The position numbers and the translations under genes are program-made. The notes under the pieces were generated by a model. It had not been told where the DNA came from. It saw only the letters and a list, made by a program, of their open reading frames with translations, and searched no databases. Shown here one piece after another: positions 59,054 through 64,000 of a DNA stretch of 64,000 nt (within the stretch, counting starts at the first letter, position 1; each line of letters opens with the position of its first letter). Origin of the DNA: Syngnathus acus (taxonomy: Eukaryota > Chordata > Actinopteri > Syngnathiformes > Syngnathidae); assembly GCF_901709675.1 (NCBI RefSeq), contig NC_051089.1, positions 4,878,476-4,942,475 on the forward strand, in the 5' to 3' direction.

Positions 59054-60367
59054 CCCTCTCATCAACGGCGCCATTAACAATCATGAGCAAAGATGAAAAC
59101 AACGCTTGGTTTATTCGGCAAATGAAAGCACATAACTAGATGGTGTCCCCAGAGTCCATTTCCAATTTTAATAATACATCAAGGAGCTGCCGGAAAAAAG
59201 AAAAAAATAAATCTACCACGACGCAAGCCAAAGCACACTTCTTCATTCAGCTTCAGCACTGGGGAACAACTCCCATGGCTAGGAAGTGAGCAAACGCATA
59301 AAGGTACCCAACATGATAACTATTAGCTAAATTAAAAGAGCCATTAGAAGACTACTGTCTGGATTCACTTACAAGCAAATAAACACACAAAAAGATCAAA
59401 TCTACATCTTTTGGCTTTTGCTCACCTTTTTTTTTTCCCCGTCCTCAACAGCCTGAGCTCGCCTCAAATTATGTGCATGAATAATAAAACACCTTCTAAT
59501 TAAAAACTGTTGTTAAATATGCAAAAATCTAATCATAATAAGATTGCGCAATGCCTCAGAGTAAAAGCGTATTATAAATTACTTAGGAGTGCAAGTTGGC
59601 TTGACCCAAACATCGTATTTTGAAGGCTATGTGCAATTTTTCGTCTGGGGCATATGGCGTTGGGGGGAGGGGGGGCACCTCTGAAATTGTTTGTGTACTC
59701 GCACATGCAGTCTGTGTGTGTCTGTGTGGTGCATAACATATGTGTCTGGGTGTTAGCGGGGGATTAAATGTATGCAAATACAGTATATATGATGTCTGGC
59801 TCACTGCTTCTTCAAGGGGAAGGTCTTGCATGTGCTTGATTTAAACTTGAATAGTGTGACCTGAATTCATCGAGTTTAATTTGATGATAGACAGGTGAAA
59901 ACAAAAATGATCATCAATTTACATTGGTCGTCAGACATCAACTTTGCAGTGGCAGCTAAGCAAATAAATCTCCACGCCTCTCACTAAATCCTCTATGTTT
60001 GCATCTCATCATCGATCATGGCTACTTTTGCGTCGTGCTTTGATTGAGCTGTCTTCACGTCAACCCGTGACAATGTCTTTGTTGGTGAGATAAATAAAAA
60101 TAGAATTCTTCCACACTCCAATGACAAATGTAGATATGAGGATTGTCATTTTGTACTCCGAGCGACAGTAGTAACTAATATTGATTTGATGTCATGTTAC
60201 AACCTGACTGCCATTTTCTTGTTTTTTTTGGGGGGGTGGGGTCTTATCATAATACAGTACCACAAAATCAAATTTTTTCATCATTCATTTTATGAATAGT
60301 ACACTCTATAAGAGTTCCGTTTATGGTTAAAGCTACGTTCCGTCCCAATATGTGTACCAGTACGAAA
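59054..60367. other. AT-rich spacer
   Basis: Contains an octamer ATGCAAAT at 59772-59779, G runs at 59661-59676 and T8G7 at 60225-60236. No frame or element is supported until the Tc1 fragment. Confidence 0.4.
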
Positions 60368-60563
60368 AAAGTCATGCATGAGAAAGTCTGTTATGGCTCT
60401 TGACTGGTCTGCACAGAATCCAGACCTCACCAAACACCTTTGGGATGAATTAAAGTGGAGACAAAAAGCCAGGCCTCATCCAACATTAGTGTTTGATCTC
60501 ATGACTTTTGGACTCCCCTAAACGCTGAGACAAGCCTTTCCAGGAAAGACGAAAAAGTTCAAA
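60368..60563 (+). pseudogene. Tc1/mariner transposase 3'-end fragment
   Basis: Translation of 60397-60519 gives DWSAQNPDLTKHLWDELKWR and then KARPHPT, the unmistakable C-terminal region of Tc1-like transposases. In the family the segment reads NPIE before LWDEL and its glutamate is the third catalytic acidic residue. Here it is replaced by TK through a 6-bp in-frame loss. A stop follows at 60520. The rest of the gene and both terminal repeats are missing, so this is a dead fragment of about 195 bp. Confidence 0.88.
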
Positions 60564-60834
60564 CTACAAACAGTAAAGTTGAAAATTCAGGACATAAGTG
60601 GGTTTGATTTTGACCCAAATTGATGTTTACCTAAACTATACACACAATGTTGATGAAACAATATCAAAATTAAAAAGGTAGTAAAATAAGAAAGGCTATT
60701 ATCACATTTGCTGTTCTGACTTTTACTAGCCTATTCTAAGCTACTAATTTATAATTCACTTTATGGACCTGAGTCTTTCATTTGAATGAAAAGGTATAAA
60801 TAGCTTTGAAAAAAAAATTGGATTCAGAGATTTT
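60564..60834. other. AT-rich spacer
   Basis: No transposon end or other signal recognised downstream of the fragment. Confidence 0.4.
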
Positions 60835-61265
60835 CATAGCAAGCTATTGGACGTGTTTATTCCATGTTTGGCTAGTCAGCAGCGGGGGAAACAAGGTGCG
60901 TATTTCATTGGCACTCAATAAGCCTCAGCCATGTTTATAAAACTTTTAATGGGACTTCATCAGCTATTCAAAGCCATGGCACACATAAGCCCCCATTTCT
61001 CTTCTCCTTGCTCGTGCCCCTGACCTTCCCCGCATCCGTTTGGGATGACTTTGCATAGGGTCTTTATGGGCAAATAAATAGCCGTGCGCAACGCTATCCT
61101 TCGCACATCACAATCCTGATTGTTTTTATGTTTTCACCATAAACAAATACTTGATGATGAGGGAGCCGAATAAATCAGTTATATGAGAAGCCGAGTCAGA
61201 CGGCGAAACGGATTAATGAAGCAAGCGGCGCTGGCACAAACAGACTTGAAGGAGGATCGGGATTG
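60835..61265. other. Strong-looking CNE candidate with HOX/CDX-type sites
   Basis: TTTATAAAAC, CTTTTAATGGG, GTCTTTATGGG, GTTTTTATG and CCATAAACAAATA recur within 220 bp, fitting CDX/posterior HOX (TTTATGG) and forkhead (ATAAACA) sites. No frame above 60 codons and no repeat crosses the block. Confidence 0.45.
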
Positions 61266-62250
61266 TAGTTTAGGTGAAGCAAAACTTTCCTTGAAAATAT
61301 CCCAATAATATATTTTACCTTTAAGCTACGACAACCGCCGTAAACTAGTATTTGGCATTTTATCCATTTGCATTTAAAAATGAAGTCTCGTAAAGAGACA
61401 CTTATTGTTCCAACATTATAATTTGATGCCGTATTTACCTGCAGACATATCGGACGTTTGTTTATTCGTTACAATCCTCACACCGTTTGCTCATCAAACG
61501 AGCCAAGCGCACCCTTGATGTGCAGACTTTGACACAGTTAAATGTGGTGACGTCAAAAAGCCTCATCCAGAGTCAACAGTGAGACTAGAAGGCGGCTTTG
61601 ATGGCGAGGCATCATGGAGAAACAAAGGCCTTTTGGTGAAAGGAAGGATGAAATGCGTTTGCTATGCGTATGCGGCGTGTTGCTTTGTGTGTTTGTAGCT
61701 GTGACAAAAGCAAAGAAACAAGGGGAGTGAAATTAGATGAGTGTGTGTTTGTGCGGAAGTCATTTTACTCAAGTCTCACGTTCAATCCTTCATGCGGCGG
61801 ATGAAGCGGGGGGAGGCAGTTCTTTAGGAAATAAAATCGGCTTCGTGCAAAGCCAATATTAATTTAGCTTTTCCGTTCCAATGAAATGTTTTTGTTTTGG
61901 GAGGAAACGACCAAGCGGTAATGAATTTCTCCCCCTTCGCGCCGCCGTGTGGCACCATAATTTAACAGAGCCATTGATCACACCGCCGAGCGTATACCCA
62001 AGCGTCTAGATATTAAAACGTGCAACTTTTAAAATAAGATCATTTTGCCCGCTTTCAGCGCTCGAGAAGAAGAGTTTTTATCACGCCACGAGACAGACGG
62101 CATAACTCTAAATGAGCCTGTTAGCAAAAGAGATATCAGAGCAGCTGTGAGTCACTAGCACGCGACAACGCTCGCGTTTTCAAAGCATCCATCAGCCGTC
62201 ATCGCAAACCCATCGTCACTTTTCAACGTTTCTTTTGTGCCGCAATGTTT
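61266..62250. other. Strong-looking CNE candidate with octamer and CRE
   Basis: ATTTGCAT at 61366-61373 is an octamer on the minus strand. TGACGTCA at 61548-61555 is a perfect CRE. CCAATATTAATTTAGC and GCGGTAATGAATTTC near 61852-61930 add homeodomain cores. CpGs persist to 62250. No long frame is present. Confidence 0.42.
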
Positions 62251-63023
62251 ACACGGCCGCTCTCTTGTTGTCTGTGTGATCACGGCTTGCTTTGGCACCA
62301 AGTTGGCGTCAAATACGCCGCCGTTTGTCAACATGAAACGCCATCCCTTCAAAACATATCACATCACTTTTGTTGTTGTTTTGAAATTAAGTTTTTAGAA
62401 TCCGGGATGTATTTCGGAAGTCTTTTAATGCGCTGCTGTTGTTTGCTTGTCATCTTCTCAGTTTTACACATTTATGAATCACTGCATTAGCTTTGTGGAC
62501 AAACAACTGGAGTGGCAAATCAAAGCAATTGGAGCAGTTTTGGGGGAGTTATTTGAACTAAATGTCAAGGCACATTTGTGGACAACAGAAAGGCATTTCT
62601 AAATCTCAAACTTTTTTGGACTGTCAGTTGTGAAACCTGGCTATGTTCACGATTTACTCCTGTGATGCACCACCATACAAAACCACTAATCTAATTCCCG
62701 AAGACATAAAACTGAGGTAGCGATGGTTCCCCCTTCCATTGTCTGGTCCAAGAATAGGGGCCCCTGAGCACCTGCGAGTTTCATTTGGCTCGACTAAATC
62801 GGCATGACAAGCAGATGATCAACGCAACAAAAGCCTCTGCCTAAAGGAGAGAAGTGCTCTTCAAAAGCGTTCGGAACATTGGAAGGAACTCATCTGTTTC
62901 CAGTTGACCAATTATTGTGGCTCTTTTTCTATAGTTTGTCAGTCAGTACAGAGATGAATGAGTCATCTCAGCCTTTGAGTGACTTGTGGGAAAGACTCAC
63001 TCAAGTATCAATCAAGTATCATT
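62251..63023. other. Spacer without supported feature
   Basis: AT-leaning; an 81-codon frame (62245-62490) is cysteine-rich but unrecognised. Confidence 0.35.
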
Positions 63024-63031
63024 ATCTACAT

Positions 63032-63379
63032 CAGGGGTGTCAAACTAATGTTTGTCGCGGGCTGCATTGTCGTCATAGTTTTCTTCAGAGGGCCATTATG
63101 ACTATCAATCAAAATAAATGTATGAATGGCTCGTATTATATACAGTGTAGCGTACATAACAAACTGACGAAAAAACAGTTTTCAAATCTGAGACAAGTAA
63201 AACAATTATCGAATATTTTTAAAAAGATAAATAGTAAAAAATGCAATATCTCATTCTTTTCAAAAATGAAGACAATTTGCAATTTTAGTACTGACATGAA
63301 TTTGATTTGTCATCGCGGGCCAAATAAAATGATGTGGTGGGCCGTATTTGGCCCTCATGCCTTGAGTTTGACATAAGTG
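63032..63379 (-). mobile_element. Short hAT-type element, copy 3 (348 bp), with exact 8-bp target duplication
   Basis: ATCTACAT flanks it on both sides (63024-63031 and 63380-63387). The left end CAGGGGTGTCAAAC pairs with GTTTGACATAAGTG at the right. It lies in the opposite orientation to the copies at 20226 and 39078: its GGGCCGTATTTGGCC segment is the complement of theirs. The 165-codon frame that spans it (62879-63376) is a chance frame over the element. Confidence 0.93.
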
Positions 63380-63387
63380 ATCTACAT

Positions 63388-63880
63388 ACTCAAGCAAGAA
63401 TAACTAAAAATAAGACTTACATTTGCTACCAGAGAGGAATGGGAGATTAATTCAAGATCACAACACTGCAGAATTACTTGCGTGTTTGCAAAGCAGACAG
63501 ATAGAAGAGGCTTGTCCAGACAAACTTTAAGCGCTGTAAATGGAAGTCAAAGTGCCAGCACAAAAAGGCTGCTTTACAAAGTGTTTTCTGTTTCAGGCAT
63601 GCATGTCTTTTGCGTAATTCACGGCCCCGCTGTTTTAGGCCATTTTAGATTAGCCCGCGTTGGCCGATATCTCATTCCCTGTTTCGCTGCACGAGGCTCA
63701 TTAAAACCGGGAACGAGCCGCCTGTGTCACCGTCTCATTTGGCCTAAGATGCAGAAAGCGCCAATCAAGAGATTTGGAGCTGCTTCACAGCGTAGGTACA
63801 TTAAACTGGCAGCAGATCAAGTCAATGCACGGGGGTGTGTTTGGCGACACTTACGCCCGATAGCGTGACTCGCCTGCGTG
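63388..63880. other. Strong-looking CNE candidate
   Basis: From 63480 the sequence is balanced, CpG-bearing and repeat-free, with TGCGTAATTCACGG, TTTTAGATTAGCCC and CTCATTAAAACCGG sites. A 128-codon frame (63482-63868) covers it but has no domain, and no splice-like borders frame it. Confidence 0.42.
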
Positions 63881-63951
63881 AAGTTTGGGGGGGAAAACAC
63901 CATTAAAATATAGTGCGGTAATGACTCTGATGTCGTCAAGAGACAGAGAAA

Positions 63952-63965
63952 GGGGGGGGGGGGGG
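63952..63965 (+). repeat. G14 homopolymer
   Basis: Fourteen consecutive G, a length that is often miscalled in assemblies. Confidence 0.85.
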
Positions 63966-64000
63966 CTGATGGTGCGGTTAAATGCATGAAGGCGTGCTCG

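Noticed and set aside
62879-63376. 165-codon plus-strand frame
   Set aside because: Most of it lies over the hAT element at 63032-63379 and matches no transposase.

Overview
This is eukaryotic, almost certainly teleost fish, nuclear DNA. The evidence is the repeat content. There are two copies of a tRNA-head SINE of the kind common in percomorph genomes, three copies of a short hAT family with the CAGGGGTGTCAAAC end, one 821-bp hAT element with a perfect 8-bp target duplication, two MITEs with the CCGTAATTTTCGGAC end, and a decayed Tc1/mariner transposase fragment. There are also many (CA)n/(TG)n microsatellites. The exact SINE variant made me think of pipefish or seahorses (Syngnathidae), but that is a memory-based guess.

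I found no complete protein-coding gene, no rRNA or tRNA gene, no CRISPR array and no prokaryotic operon. The open reading frames are short (longest 228 codons), match no family I recognise and mostly overlap repeats or non-coding blocks. The window therefore reads as an intergenic gene desert or the inside of a very large intron. Two short stretches could be exons: 16861-16909 on the minus strand and 31237-31304 on the plus strand. Both are open between splice-like borders, and both are weak.

The most distinctive architecture is an alternation. AT-rich, run-rich, repeat-bearing stretches alternate with compact blocks of 200-700 bp. These blocks keep CpGs, lack microsatellites and transposons, and are dense in homeodomain (ATTA/TAATTA), POU octamer, SOX, GATA, E-box, RUNX and CRE motifs. 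I label them conserved-noncoding-element (CNE) candidates. This is a by-eye call from composition; I cannot see conservation, and the confidence values reflect that. The strongest are 5030-5720, 6870-8120, 9841-10270, 13095-13560, 20600-21560, 27360-27930, 30595-31310, 33345-33640, 34440-34860, 41025-41600, 60835-62250 and 63480-63880. If they are real, the window is part of the regulatory landscape of a developmental gene outside it, which I cannot name.

Mobile elements lie mainly in the AT-rich spacers (8.9-9.2, 14.1-14.9, 20.2-20.5, 35.8-36.1, 37.8-38.0, 39.1-39.5, 44.0-44.4, 60.4 and 63.0-63.4 kb). Local oddities include a 27-bp duplication at 2.7-2.8 kb, a strong G-quadruplex motif at 29.7 kb, a perfect 16-bp alternating purine-pyrimidine palindrome at 36.8 kb, a 340-bp pyrimidine-biased strand at 50.7-51.1 kb and a GATA/TEAD/SOX motif cluster at 34.5-34.9 kb.
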